NCBI RefSeq assembly: GCF_023101765.2
Contig: NC_064215.1
Span: 8,618,001 to 8,682,000 of the forward strand
Length of the DNA: 64,000 nt
Direction: 5' to 3'
Source of the DNA: Spodoptera frugiperda
Taxonomy: Eukaryota > Arthropoda > Insecta > Lepidoptera > Noctuidae
Positions 21,746 to 34,453 of this stretch are shown piece after piece. The notes below the pieces were generated by a model, which saw only the letters and a list, made by a program, of their open reading frames with translations, searched no databases and was not told where the DNA came from. Each line of letters starts with the position of its first letter. Positions within the stretch are counted from its first letter, which is position 1. A program made the translations under genes and the position numbers.

Positions 21746-24433
21746 AAATGTTAATTTTCAATTGTGTTTTTATATGCAAAAAAGTGATGTTGAGTGTTTT
21801 AAAAATGACTAAGCTTATTTGGCTAAGTCTATCTAGAATCTAATATAAACTTTCAAAGATACCAAGTTGTTAAAAAACAAGAAAGCTAGTCAATCATATC
21901 AGTTTTCTAACATTGGTAATAGGAGGATGTGGGAACCATTAACAAGGGATGGACAGTAGGATGTGGGTTTTAATGAGGATTGTCCCAAGAGTAGGTAGGG
22001 CAGTATGTGCTATTAAAAAGAAACTCTTAACTCGTAATAGGTTGGAATAAGTGACCAAGATATTATTTATAGGTGATAAATACACCATTTTCTACTTTGA
22101 CATCTAAATACATGACGAGAAAAAGGTCCTAATACTTTCTCTAAGTTACTAAAACCGTGTGAATTCAAGGTTTCTAGATATTTAATAGCTGTTATCTTGA
22201 AAACCGCAGAAGAATGTTGGCATGGTAAAATATTTAGTATTGATAAGTATGAAACTGGTCACTTTGAGTGGTCACTTTGTGAGATTTGCTTTCTATTTCA
22301 TGTCACTCATATTTCTGTGTTTATCTGTGGAATTGGAGTGGATTTGTGGTATAGAGATAAAAGTTATAAAGTTGGAAAGATATTAATCAATTTATTTTCT
22401 TTAGTGGTAATTGCTACCAATGATTAAAAAGAGTGTACATATAAATTAATCCATCTTAGATAAAATATGCTATTTAAAAAAATAGATAGTGACTCATGTA
22501 GCATTTCACTTGTTTAATAATTTTCTTGTTGGTATTTTAAAAGAAAATCTCAACAACGCAAACAACAATCTCAAATTAACACATTCAAAAAACAGCAAAA
22601 GAAAAAACAAAGAAAAATAAAACATTGAAAAGAAACAGTAGTTAAATTCCAAAACCAGACTTAAACATTTCACGAACATTCTCAAACAGTCAGACAGACT
22701 ACTAAATCATTAAAATTGCCGTTACAAATCCTCATTACTTTGTATACCGTCTTATGCTCTCGAATAATAAAGAAAAATATTCAAAACATTCACCCACCCT
22801 TCCTACAACGGTAAAAATAAAACACCCCGTCAGTTTTTACAGGCGTACCTCTAGGCAAACTGCAGCGCGGATCTTAGTGAAGCTTTTGACAAAGTATACC
22901 ATGTTTAAGGACCAAAGTTTTTAATAATAAATTATTCTATATGGTCTAGAAGGCTAAAATTGAAGCCTGTCATCGTTGTCTCGATAATTCTTCCACACCA
23001 ACCCGGGTAGCTTTACTAAAGGAGTATAAAAATCCACGGACAATCTCGGCGAGAAATTTATGGCAACAATAAAATGTGGGATGTTTCCCCGCTCCGGCTA
23101 AGAGCTGTACCGGAATTGTTTGAGCCACCATTCGTATAGTTCTTCACAAATATATCTTCTATCTCAATGCGGTAGTGTTGAACTTTGTTGTAAGATTAAA
23201 ACGCTCGGCGTTAAGGTTTCCCTCTGTCAAAATTGGTGCAACTTTGTACGTGATTTCATCAGTCGAGAATGGTGTAATAACTTTGATGAGTCGGTTTATT
23301 TAAAAAATATTGTTCGTTTATAGCGGATTTGTGTTTTGTGGACCGTAAGGAAGTAGAAATTGAAACGTTTGATACTAAAAGTCGCAAAATTAAGTACATT
23401 TACATAAATGACTCCTTTTTGATGTTATTTTCTTGAGACTGTAATTATAGTAATGCTCTCAAAATTATTAAATATCCTTGGTTTCAAGGTAGTTCCTCGA
23501 GTATTGCTTGTGTTTATAATTTTAAGACACGAGTGCCCTCACGCATTTTGTGTGACGAAATAGATCTTTATCTTGCTTTAGAATACATTCGTGATTATCA
23601 AATGGACAAAATATAATTATACTATAAACATACCTATATAATTTCAACAAGACTGACGGTGATTTATATTTGTGAGTCGCATAAAATATTGCTTAAGGTA
23701 TTAAATACAGCAAAGAATTAGGCGATAGGCTTGAACTCGTTAGTGGTGCCAACAGATTAAAACAAAATACATTAGATTGAGATTTGACTGAAAACAAAAA
23801 GAATACTTAGTCTAAACTCCATAGTAAATAGACCTAACGACGGAACGACTGACAGCCTTCCAAATTAAAAAAAAAAAGAAACAAGGACTTGGAACACCGT
23901 ATTTCTCTAAAAATAAAAATAAACAATTCACGAAACGAATTTTATTTATAGAAACGTGTTCTATTATAGTATTAATTGAATTACTCCACAGTATAGGCTA
24001 AAAAAAGCGAAGGTTAAACCATAAAACTGTACTTAAAGTAATTTCTAAATAGTATTGTAACAACCACGAGGGCTATTCACACAACGTTCACTTTCGAAAT
24101 CAGTTTCACTATCTACTCGCTACATGGTTGTCTAGTCAGCTGTTGTACAAATTAATGGCTGAAGTTAGTTAGAATTGATAAAATATTAGCACACAGTGTT
24201 TAGGAAATTGTGTTATGAATGGTTTGTCATATATTTTGGTGGTGGATTTGTTTTTATTTGCTGGTTATAGTTGGTTTTGGTTGATTGGGTGTTTTTTATT
24301 GATGATTGATTTGGAACTTGTTATCTGGAACAGCCAAACTACATATATATAATGAACTTTTACATAAAAACATTCAAGATTTTTAACCCCATAGTATTTC
24401 AATTGTACCTATGCGATGAAGGGTTACATTTTG
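21746..24433. other. AT-rich non-coding stretch
   Basis: No gene or repeat recognised in 2.7 kb. The 76-codon (22197) and 67-codon (23120) plus frames lack splice, promoter or homology support. Confidence 0.4.
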
Positions 24434-24575
24434 TTTAAGGGGGAGTGATCATCCAATTACTTCTCCCGCCTTGGGTGAGGAGCGAGAGGGAGTGCCACAT
24501 TCTTACTGACTTAAAACCATCCTGTTCCTACTCCTGGTTTCGAGCCGGAGCCCCGGTAAACCACAGTCCGTAGCT
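24434..24575 (-). repeat. Family C repeat
   Basis: Near-complete: GGGGGAGTGATCATCCAATT, CTTCTCCCGCCTTGGGTGAG, CATTCTTACTGACTTAAAAC, CTCCTGGTTTCGAGCCGGAG and CCCCGGTAAACCACAGTCCG on the plus strand. Confidence 0.85.
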
Positions 24576-26651
24576 ACAGATCAATGAAGGATTAAAGAAT
24601 CTTACTTGATTATTATTAAATCTCTGATAAATATAACCGTGCAAATGCACAGCGCAACAGTGGTCCCAAATGGAAAATCACAATAACATTTAACAGAAAT
24701 CGCTATCGAGAACATCAAACGTATCGTTTCATTACGATTGGCCGAGTGATCGCATAACGGTTATAGAGCCAATCATAACCATCATAATTACAGAGCCACG
24801 GTAATCGAATAAGTTAATTAAATAAATAAATATTATGAGACATAATTGCTACAATTTATTTTCAATAAAAATTATTCAATCACTTCCTTATTTGCATAAG
24901 TAATCGTTCTTAAAATATTAATCTTAGAGTTTTTTATCTACATTCCTTGTTTAGACTATGTCTGTAGTAATTCCGTCTATTTTTTGCTGTGTCTAATGTA
25001 ATACGAAACTATTAAGTATCCATTGAAATGTACTTAATATATTCTAATTTTATTTCACAATATTTTTACACGTGTGTGCTTAGTGTGTTCCGCATAGTTT
25101 TAGAGCGAACAATAATATCGAAACCACGTGTATATTACATACGACATTATATTTTTGTTTCTGAATGTTGTTTGTTTTGTTTCCTTTCTTACAAAGTTTA
25201 ATAAATAAATATACGTTTTTGAAATTGTCAGCGCATTTTTATTGTAAACCTGCAAGCTAGGTAATAAAAAAATAAAGTAGGCCTTATTTGGTGACCATAC
25301 CTTACATACTAGTGTGTCATAGGGCTCTGTTGAGTCGCTAATAACATGACACTGAGCATAATCTTCAACCACCACCATTCAACCACTGCCAAATACTTTA
25401 CAATATCACTCTACTTAGCTACAAACAACCTACCTAGCTGAGCACCCCACCTTTTGATTTTTGTGGACCTGGTCACCACTCCAGTACACGCCTAACCCAA
25501 GGGTCATTATATTTTTCTCTCATAATAATGTGATCGATTGTTACGTCGTTTATATGAGCATTACGTGGTGTAAGGTTACGTTTACTTCAATAATATAATA
25601 TTTAAAAACAAACCACTTCATTATTCTTTCCTATATAAATAAACCAACCACCCAATCTTCAAATATCGGTAAAACGAACATTACTCCATAAACACATGAC
25701 GTGTAATGATGTGGGTCACCGATAGATGGCGTTATTACAAGAAAGTAACTTGCGGTAAAGGTGCGAATGCATTGCGGTATCGCAACGGGACGGAGCTAAT
25801 GACTACTCTTTAGCACATCATTGGAATGAGAACAGCGGATATGTTAACGATACTTAAGTTGTTTCTTATAAATAAATACAATGTTTATGGTTGTAACTGT
25901 AAAATTTTGTTTGAACAACTTAATAAGATTGGTTTTAAAAGATTTTTATGAGGCAAACATATTAAGAGAAAAGACATAAATGTAATACTTATGAGTCAAT
26001 GGCATAAATTCTCACGATATAAAATCATTTTAATTGCAATTAGACCAGAATATCTTTCACATAAGGTGCATTTAGAACTGAACATTCTTTAACTAAAATC
26101 TAGTGGTGTACAGTCTCTCAAGTCATGAAAAATAGTACAACTCACTCCATTACCTTCAAAGACCTTTGAAAAAAGGCATTAACACATACGAAAGTACAAG
26201 CACCAACAAAAAGAATTACCATTATTTTGTACTATTTTTTGCGAGCAATCGAATTACTATCATCAATCACCCATCGACAAGTCCAAGAGTAATTATTTTA
26301 AGTGTAGGTACACGGGCCAGCAGATCATACTATACCTTTTTGACAAATCTATTTATTACATTTTGAACTTTATTACTTTGATATATAAAGTCGAAAATGC
26401 AATGACACAATTTTACAGGTTGGTGTATGTTGACTTGCTTGCACCGTACTTAATAATTTTACAAGTCAATAAATCATGAAAAGCCTATCTTAACAAAGTT
26501 AGCATTAACTTTATTGAATCGCCGTAATTAAGACTTTTCAAATAGTTTATTTATTAAGATGTATTATTTCTTTAACTGTCAAATCTTTACACAGTTAAGT
26601 GATTCAGCTGTCATACTTAGTTTCAAAGTGATACCAAGTAAGTAATGATCC
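24576..26651. other. AT-rich non-coding stretch
   Basis: No gene seen. A relatively GC-rich spot at about 25710-25810 has no open exon structure. Confidence 0.4.
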
Positions 26652-26710
26652 ATAACTTAACTAAACTAGACTGCAACTTGTTTCTAGAACAACTTACTTA
26701 GTTAAGTTAT
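26652..26710. other. 13-bp perfect inverted repeat
   Basis: ATAACTTAACTAA (26652-26664) pairs exactly with TTAGTTAAGTTAT (26698-26710). An inner CTAGA / TCTAG pair can extend the fold. Function unknown; a transposon-end origin is possible. Confidence 0.6.
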
Positions 26711-26895
26711 TATAAATTCTAATGCTGTTAGCTGAAGTGCTGTTGGGTTTTTGGATTTGGCAAATTCGGTATTCTAATCATTGTCTCATTGTGATGACCG
26801 TGGACATGTATGGTAATAGACTCATTCGCTATTACAAAGAAATTATACCTAAACCTGGTAAAAATTGAGTGTAAAGTAACTATATAATCATACAT

Positions 26896-26982
26896 GACTG
26901 CCTCGCTGGTAGAATTGTAGCAAGTACGACTACCGGACATGGGATCATAGGTTCGATGCCCAGATCGGGCAAAGTATTGTTG
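26896..26982 (+). repeat. Family A SINE, tRNA head only
   Basis: GACTGCCTCGCTGG, then a decayed A-box end, GACTACCGGACATGGG, a B-box-like GGTTCGATGCC and GATCGGGCAAAGTATTG. It is cut off after about 85 bp and followed at 26999 by family E. Confidence 0.75.
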
Positions 26983-26998
26983 ACATTTGTACCATTTC

Positions 26999-27082
26999 GT
27001 TTTCTCGAATGCTGCTCATGAATATGAGCTGAAACTAGTCGAGTTCTTCGTCAAATAATGACGTGACTAAGCCGAAAAACAA
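26999..27082 (+). repeat. Family E repeat
   Basis: TTCTCGAATGCTGCTCATGA, GCTGAAACTAGTCGAGTTCT, TCGTCAAATAATGACGTGAC, TAAGCCG. This is the best right end of the family in the window. Confidence 0.65.
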
Positions 27083-27474
27083 TAATTAATCAAGACTAGA
27101 CCAGAAGTAGTCAGCATCTAAATATAAACCCAACAATTTACAAGTCTCACAAGCTCTATAAAATTAATTTCTATTTTTACTCCTAGCTTGCAACTAGTTC
27201 AGGCTACTGCAGGAAGAGGGCGTTACCGATTGCTACCGATTTGCCTGTTAACACGTAATCTATTTACATATTCCCTGTCGCAATACCTTATCATAACTGG
27301 ACTTTACATAATAAATAATTATAGGTAATCATTATTGACCATGAATATTTAAAGTAGAAGTTAGTACACGCATTTTTTTAATTCATGTACTCATGATCAT
27401 TTATCAATTAGAATATTGTACCAACTAAAATATCTACCAAAAGATTTCATAATATTAATTTTGATCATAACCTC

Positions 27475-27580
27475 AGCCGGCTGCGTGACGCTCGCCATAT
27501 TGGTTGTCACGCATACTGCTCATGTTTATGGGCCCCGGCATGGCTTGAAAGTAATCGAGTCACCTTGTTGAACATGAAAC
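27475..27580 (+). repeat. Family E repeat
   Basis: GCCGGCTGCGTGACGCTCGC, CATATTGGTTGTCACGCATA, CTGCTCATGTTTATGGGCCC, GGCATGGCTTGAAAGTAATC, GAGTCACCTTGTTGAACAT. This is the best left part of the family. Confidence 0.65.
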
Positions 27581-28255
27581 AGACAGCTGTATATAGCATT
27601 GTTAATCATTTTAAATCAGTCCATCTAAACGCACCTACTTCAAATTATCAAATTTTCACCTCACAAAAAGGTTAAGAAATTCTACCGTCTATAAATCACG
27701 GGATCCCTTCAAAACCCTTTCTAATTTCATCTGCGGTTGCGTGCTATACATTCGGTTAATAATGGAGTAATTTGTACCAAAATCTAAAGTTCATTATTTT
27801 CACCATACAACTCCGGAAATTATAATACTTTCCACCGTCATGACGGATGTTCTAATCGTCAATTTTATACATAAATCCATCAACGTACCGGTTTATGTGA
27901 ATTTGTAATCCTAACACGTGTGTACACGTCATTGGATTTTAAACCTAAACTTTTTCACACTAAGGTAGGTTTTAAATCTATGTTTCTAATCACTTATGAC
28001 CGTTTTGAATTATTGTATACAGGAAAGCAATGTAAAATAATTTGTATTATAGATTTGGATGCTCGTAAAATTAGAATGCGTCGTTCGAAATTTGAATTGA
28101 TTTGCATTTAACGGTTTTACATTGACATTTATTGTCTTTGTTGTTGTTTGATTCAATTTGAACTTTATGTATAGGTATATAAATATTACATTTAAAAACA
28201 GATTTAAGTCACATATATTATAAGATTTTACGTCAAAATAAATGCTTACTTAAAA
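27581..28255. other. AT-rich non-coding stretch
   Basis: Nothing recognised. Confidence 0.4.
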
Positions 28256-28452
28256 TTTGTGTTATAAGTCTCATGTAGTAGGGGGTGAGCCTATTGCTAT
28301 ATTCCGGGTACAATTCTAGACTCCGTGCTACTACTGAGACATTTTCAAAAAAACCGAAAAAAAGCCCACCAATACTTTGCCCTACACGAGAATCGAACCC
28401 GAGACCCCTTGCTCGGCAGTCGCAATTGCGACCACTTGACCAACGAGGCAGT
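28256..28452 (-). repeat. Family A SINE, 5' two-thirds
   Basis: Well-kept tRNA-like head on the minus strand (complement of GCGACCACTTGACCAACGAG for the A box and of GAGAATCGAACCCGAGA for the B box), then CTCAGTAGTAGCACGG and the CCTACTACATG section. It stops at the TTTGTGTTATAAG segment, so the 3' end is missing. Open frames on both strands across it are shadows. Confidence 0.85.
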
Positions 28453-29106
28453 AAATACAATCGACTAGCGCATTTATTTAACCCAAAATAGATTATTGAG
28501 ATACTAAATCACCAGTACCTTTTGCAATCGTTTAGCAGTTACTATTGATTATTTACATAAAACACTAAGTATATACAATAACAATTCAATAAATACACAC
28601 ATAACCCGACTTAAAACACATCTAATTGGCGTTTCGGAAGCAATTACACCAACTCTCATTGGCGTAACATACAAATACAATTTGATTTCAAAGATTTCCA
28701 ATTTCTTAACAAACTAATATTAAACCTTAAACTTTGTATGCTAAGGTTGGATTTGGTTTGTGTACAGAAGTTCAGAAAGTCAAGTGTTAAAGTTTACGGG
28801 AGATATCACTAAGCACGCGTCGATTAACTAAACGAATGATTGCTATTACTTAACAATTAGCGTTCGTAACATCTTACGATTATTTCTATTGATATTGTTC
28901 CTTTAATTTGGATTTTAAAGTCATTGCGTTGGTCTAATGGCTTGGTTACACGATTTGTGACTCATATTTTTTATTATTGTGCCAAAATATTAATTTAAAA
29001 TACAAGTAGGTAAAGGAAAAGTAAAAATAAAAAACTAAGCACGCTTTGTTCTTGCAAATTCTTAATAAATAAATATCCAAAAACATATATAATTTTAGGC
29101 ACATTT
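28453..29106. other. AT-rich non-coding stretch
   Basis: Nothing recognised. Confidence 0.4.
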
Positions 29107-29267
29107 TCAATGTGAAAGTTTGTTTCGATGTTTGTCTAATTATCACGCTGAAACTACTGAACAGAGTTTGATGAATTTTGGTATACAGCCAGGGTATGAG
29201 CTGACTTGGGTAATAGGATACTTTTTATCCCACGGAAACGCAGGCAAAGACGCTGACAGAAAGCTAG
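29107..29267 (+). mobile_element. Helitron-like 3' portion
   Basis: AATGTGAAAGTTTGTTTCG, ACGCTGAAACTACTGAACAG, ATGAATTTTGGTATACAGCC, GAGCTGACTTGGGTAATAGG, ATACTTTTTATCCC, then AAAGCTAG ending at 29267 with T after it. It belongs to the same class as the 7212-7348 fragment, which keeps the 5' end. The 3' hairpin is eroded. Confidence 0.55.
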
Positions 29268-30180
29268 TTCTCACATAAATATTGACTATAATTTCAATAA
29301 CAAACAAATAAAGTCTACCTCTAAAGAACAGGTGAGCTCATAAGTGTTAACAACACATATAATAATATTCTTTCAATCACTCTTTAAACCGTTAACACCA
29401 GACATAAACGCTTTAGGCATTAGAATATTATTTTAATAGCTGGATTATATCAACTCAGCTAACTGCAAATGGCTAAGCCTTATAGATAGCATCAATTTAT
29501 AAAATAATTAAAGACGCCCCAGGCATTTGTAAGTTAAACGTTTTACATAATCAATGTTATGTAGTATTAGATAACGGATATTTGTTCAAGAAATTCTGTT
29601 AGAAAACGTGCAAAAAATATAAAAAGCTATTAAGAATGATTATATTTTTATTTTTCGCTAAATATCTTGCTTTTAGAAAACTGGATAGTTGAAGCCTATC
29701 GATTTCATTTAAAATTTATTAATAAAATGTGCATATAGAAATTTGTCCAGTCACGCCCATACTCATATTTAATTTATTCATTAGCAACGCTCAATTTTAC
29801 TCGAAAAAAGACTTTAAAGGCAACAAAATAAAATCGCATTTTATAATTAGGAGTAAACATCAATCATTACTAACTAAAGGCCGTAAGAAAAAAAAAATGA
29901 AAGTGAACACATAATGACTCAAAGCTTTGTCTAACACTGCGGTTAAGTAACTTAGTGAATGAACTATTTATACACAAAAGTCTTTGAGAAAATTGGCTTT
30001 TCACACAAAATGTCACGGCTCTTATTTATTTCGTGAACTAGACTAATTATAGCTGCTATTACAGTGACAAAGTTATAATAAAATGAGTGCTTAAAATAGT
30101 TTTTTTACAGTGACTGTATTCATAACGCGTTTTTTATCAAAATATTTCCTATCACAACAATATAGTGACTATTATTATTA
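29268..30180. other. AT-rich non-coding stretch
   Basis: Nothing recognised. Confidence 0.4.
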
Positions 30181-30289
30181 CAACGTCACGGCTTTTATCT
30201 CCGAAGGGGTATGCAGAGGTGCACATTACGGCAAGTAATGCCGTTATACAATGTACACCCATTTTTCAGTATTTAATGTCCCATGTAAA
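30181..30289 (-). repeat. Family A SINE, 3' fragment
   Basis: CAACGTCACGGCTTTTATCT, CCGAAGGGGTATGCAGAGG, CATTACGGCAAGTAATGCCG and TACACCCATTTTTCA; then a shortened copy of the AAGTCCCATGTAA segment. The head is lost. Confidence 0.8.
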
Positions 30290-30420
30290 TCGAAACAAAC
30301 ACATAGAAACAATTCCGATTAGAAGATGTACATTAAGACACAACAATAGTAACGACTTCATTACAAATATTTCAATAGTTTTCCTATCTAAATATTCTAC
30401 AATCCTATCGTACCAAAAAC

Positions 30421-30595
30421 CACAGATGGGGCCCAATAGGGCTGATGCCTGATCCGGAGCTGTGGACTACCTAGCGGGTTTACCGGGGCTCCGGTTCGAA
30501 AAGCAGGAATAGGAATGAGGTGGTTTTTAGTCAGTAGGACTCCCTCTCACCTCGCCCAAAGCGGGAGAAGTCATTAGATAATTAACTCCCCTTAA
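30421..30595 (+). repeat. Family C repeat, long version
   Basis: Includes the extended left end CAGATGGGGCCCAATAGGGC and TGATGCCTGATCCGGAGC, then CTACCTAGCGGGTTTACCGG, AAAGCAGGAATAGGAATGAG, TTTTAGTCAGTAGGACTCC and GCGGGAGAAGTCATTAGAT. The same left extension is at 45246, which shows that the family is at least about 175 bp. Confidence 0.85.
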
Positions 30596-33568
30596 AAAAA
30601 ACATACCAAAAATCAAACAAAGAGAAAACAAGATAAACAAAACAACGTCACCCAAGTACCCGCAAACAGTCCCATAATCTTGCTAATTACTAACATCCTT
30701 ATCTCCTCCGTATAAGAATACACTTATCATTTTATGTCCCTTCCTTGGTGACAACGGAATGAGTTGCCTGTTCCAATTTCTATACAATGTAATTAATCTT
30801 GGGGTAAATTGATTGGTGTTGCTAGGGTGGGGAGCGGACGTATGTGTTCTTAATTAGCACCGGTTTCCGTTGTGCTGAAGATGGGATTTTTGTTTTTGTG
30901 GTTGTGTAAAGGGTGTTTGTTTTTCTTTTTGAGGGTATAGAAATGTTTGTTTCTGTAAGTGTGTACATAGTTAACAGAGATCTCGAGTCTCAGTAGCCGA
31001 CCTGTAATGTTTTCTGATATACCTAATAGGTACTTTTAAACTGGCAAAGTAAAACATTAACTACTTGCCAAGCGTGAAGCTTATGGCAGATTGTAGTGGA
31101 GACACGTCCCGAGTCCGGCACGCTCACAGGCTGTGGATGATAATGATTTCTATATTTTGTCTGAGATTTTATCTATGCTAAGTTTATTAGTGTCCTTGTC
31201 AATCCACAAATAAAAAAACTCATCTCTCACTTTCTTAACAAACCGTTCATTCAAGTTACATGTTACGTCATTTACATGATTGACACATTAACTGTCAGCT
31301 GTCACCGTAACTTGTCAAAAGGTCGTTGACTTCCCACAAGTAAAATTTCCGTAACTTTTAAACTGTGTAACTGGCTGATAGCATGCAACCTGCGCGTTGG
31401 CAAATCGGTATTTTCTATGCAATATAGTAATCAGTTTTCGAGTTTAGCTATTACTTAAACTAGTTCATGCTAATACATTTCCTATTTTTAGTTGTTATAA
31501 CGTAAACGTAATTTTTCGGTATCGGAAAATCGGTAATTAAAAAAAACTACATCTTAAATCTGTGAAATTAAAATTATAAATCGACAATTCGATATAAATT
31601 AAAGTACAATTCACTATCTTTCTGTACCATGTTTTACAAAATAAGACTGAAAAAACGCAAACCTTTCTTTCAATAAGAAACCTCAAAAAGATACCCAAAA
31701 AACCAGTATAACCGCGTACTTGGAAAACAACATGTGTGACCAACACAACACGTGTCAAGTACATTTCACCGACATGACAGGTGCATTTCGCCAAATCATA
31801 ACTGACATCGAAGTCCCTAAAAACCGGTTATAACGACAAACATCTGACAATATTCAACACCTTTTAAACTACAATGTAAGAAGAAAAGCAGAAAATCAAT
31901 ACCAACAATTCTATTTAAAATACATAAGGAGTTATTGCTATTGTTAATTCTAACCTAAGAATAATAATGTATCCTAGTAATAGTTGCTAGGCTTGTCAAC
32001 ATGACCCTTACTAAAATAAGAATTTTAACACAACTAACAAAAACTAGATTATTTAACCAAATTAATAATACAGCCAAATAAATAATAAACAATAGTGGTT
32101 CAGGATCATCATTTTATTCACAAAACGTCTACAACTGAATATAGCCTCACCTCACATATGAAGGAAGTTATTACTTCCAAATCGGTCAGTTGGAAGCGAC
32201 TTGCATTATTATATTCTACATACATACAATGCCTAAGTTCAAGACTTCCATAATAATCCAATGATTATTATCAATCAATCCATAGATTATCGCAGTTGCC
32301 GAGATCAATTAACAAATCCAAAATCTGACACTAAGCCTTCTGTTCTCATACTATTTCAAGTTTAAAATTGGAAAGCGATTGGGCGATAAACGGCGCGCGC
32401 GCACCTGTGCCTTTCACGCCATCTATTGCGCAACCGTGGTATGCGCGCTTTTGTGTTTGCCGTTTATTGATATTTAATACTGGGTGGGAGTCTACATGTG
32501 TCTTCTGTTATTACATATTACGTCAAACGATTGATTGTACCTGTTGTAAGAGTATTTGCTAAGTGAGCCTGTGGTTGCACTTTTGCGAATTAAGTGGCAG
32601 ATGTTTCGTGACGTAGGTGCCTATGTATGTATGTATGTATTAGTTCTCAAAGTGAATGGGACGAACTAGCAAATAAAACTGAGTGAGCTTTGAGTGTTTT
32701 AGCATGTTTATATCAATTGAGGTCATATCTGTGTGCCAAATTATATATCAGACTTTCAACGATCTTGGCTATCAAGAAATATCGTTTTCATTAAGCCACT
32801 TCTAAAATTTTTCTCACATTAATTAAAACAACCTGCGTTATACTACAGCTACATTTCAACGCAAAATCTTAATAAAAAAAACCGTTGTAATATTCAATAC
32901 GCCGATTTCTTAACAAAACAATTGAATAATCAGCCGACCATATAAAATCTTCGGTAATTCTCTCACACGTTAATAGAAGGATATATCTGATACGTAATTA
33001 GCCTGTTCCAATACTAAATTAAAATTAATTGTAAAACATAACGTCTCTAGCTCAAGATATGCATATCAAGCTACGCAACCAATATAAACTGCCCCTTAGA
33101 TGTGCGGAAAGCTCATATAAAGCGAGACCAGGGTAAACTGGTGTTGTATAGCTCGATGTGCCGTGTGTACGTGTATCGAAGCAAAACAGATCATTATGTT
33201 TGTAATGATGAATAATGCGATACATTGTGGTATGTTGTGTTGGTAATTTGCGATTTAATTACTTAATTTTGTTAATATTAATGGGCATGGATAGTGTACG
33301 GGGGATTTTCATTGATTTTACTAGACTATAAATAATGTTATATTGGTGCAAAAAGGTGCCATACTATCTCATCTATATTCATGGAAAGTATTGTGATGAT
33401 CTGACGTGTTTGTCAAAATATTTTTAAGAATTTCATTTACTAACGTGAATGTATAAGCACTGGTAGAAACAATAATGTTTTGCAATATTTAAATAGCTAC
33501 ATGAAGTCCAAAAAGGTAGACATACAACAACAAACCATTCACCTTTGAGACTGTTAACATGGCTGGTG
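30596..33568. other. Long non-coding stretch
   Basis: No gene or repeat family recognised in about 3 kb. A GC-rich patch at about 32385-32450 (with GGCGCGCGCGCACC) stands out but has no matched splice signals. A (TATG)n microsatellite lies at 32622-32640. Confidence 0.4.
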
Positions 33569-33709
33569 TTTTTTATGGTACAAGTCGGCAAACAAGCAGG
33601 CGGATCACCTGATGATAAGCAATCGCCAGCACCCATGGATATCCGAAACGCCTCTGGCGTTACAAGTGCTTTGCCGGCCTTTTAAAGCTTAGGAATTTAA
33701 GGGTTGTTA
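33569..33709 (+). repeat. Family D repeat
   Basis: TGGTACAAGTCGGCAAACAA, GGATCACCTGATGATAAGCA, ATCGCCAGCACCCATGG, GCGTTACAAGTGCTTTGCCG and GGAATTTAAGGGTTGTT. The right half of the family is absent. Confidence 0.85.
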
Positions 33710-34357
33710 TTAGTAATCACAAGGCAAGCAATCATTTCAAGTAAACGTTGGTTGTTGAAACAAAATCGAATATACTATTCTATATCTCCAATATTCCAAA
33801 TCTTGTCTCAAACTAGACTTCATACAACAACTCCGTAACACATAACCGCTAAACCTAACCTCACTTAGACTCCCATTAATAAGCCATCAACAACTACCAA
33901 GTTAATTAACAACTTAGTTCAGATTTCAGCGCCGTCTAAGTACATAGTACATAGCCATAAACAACATTCCTAGAGGAAAGTGAATTCCGTATAACATGCC
34001 AGTTTGTTATGCAAGTATGCTGTTAATTTGCCGAGTGACCCCTAACCAGTACTGTTGGTTCTAGACGATAGATTTATAAATGGAATGGGATTGGTCAGTA
34101 AAAAAATCTTAAGTTACTTGGTGACCAAGTGCCTAGTAGACAATGAATAGTTCTGCTATAATAGTATGTAATAATTTTGGGATCTTATAAATAAAGAATC
34201 CTGATACCATTATAATGTCGAGAAATCTTCTATTACATTTTTCCTCCCGTTTAATTCAAAACGAGAAAACGTATTTTTCATGCGTTTTTGAAATCGTGGA
34301 CTTGACATGTTAACTTAAAAATTTGCGCAGACTTTAGATCACAATAAAAGTCGGCAT
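33710..34357. other. AT-rich non-coding stretch
   Basis: Nothing recognised. Confidence 0.4.
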
Positions 34358-34453
34358 AACATGAAACAAAAAATGATATAATATATCATGACTTGAAACA
34401 AAAAATGATATAATATATCATGACTTGAAACAAAAAATGATATAATATATCAT
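34358..34453. repeat. Tandem array, 3 x 32 bp, each unit with a palindrome
   Basis: Units 34358-34389, 34390-34421 and 34422-34453. Units 2 and 3 are identical; unit 1 differs only in its first four bases (AACA instead of GACT). Each unit holds ATGATATA-A-TATATCAT, a perfect 8-bp-arm palindrome with one central base (34373-34389, 34405-34421, 34437-34453), preceded by TTGAAACAAAAA. Confidence 0.95.

Noticed and set aside
28233..28491. Overlapping 75- and 68-codon frames on opposite strands
   Set aside because: Both lie across a family A SINE; the tRNA-like head keeps frames open by chance.
32385..32450. GC-rich patch with CGCGCGCG
   Set aside because: No paired splice sites; the 64-codon plus frame across it lacks other support.
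34358..34453. CRISPR-like array
   Set aside because: Units are contiguous with no unique spacers, and the genome is eukaryotic.
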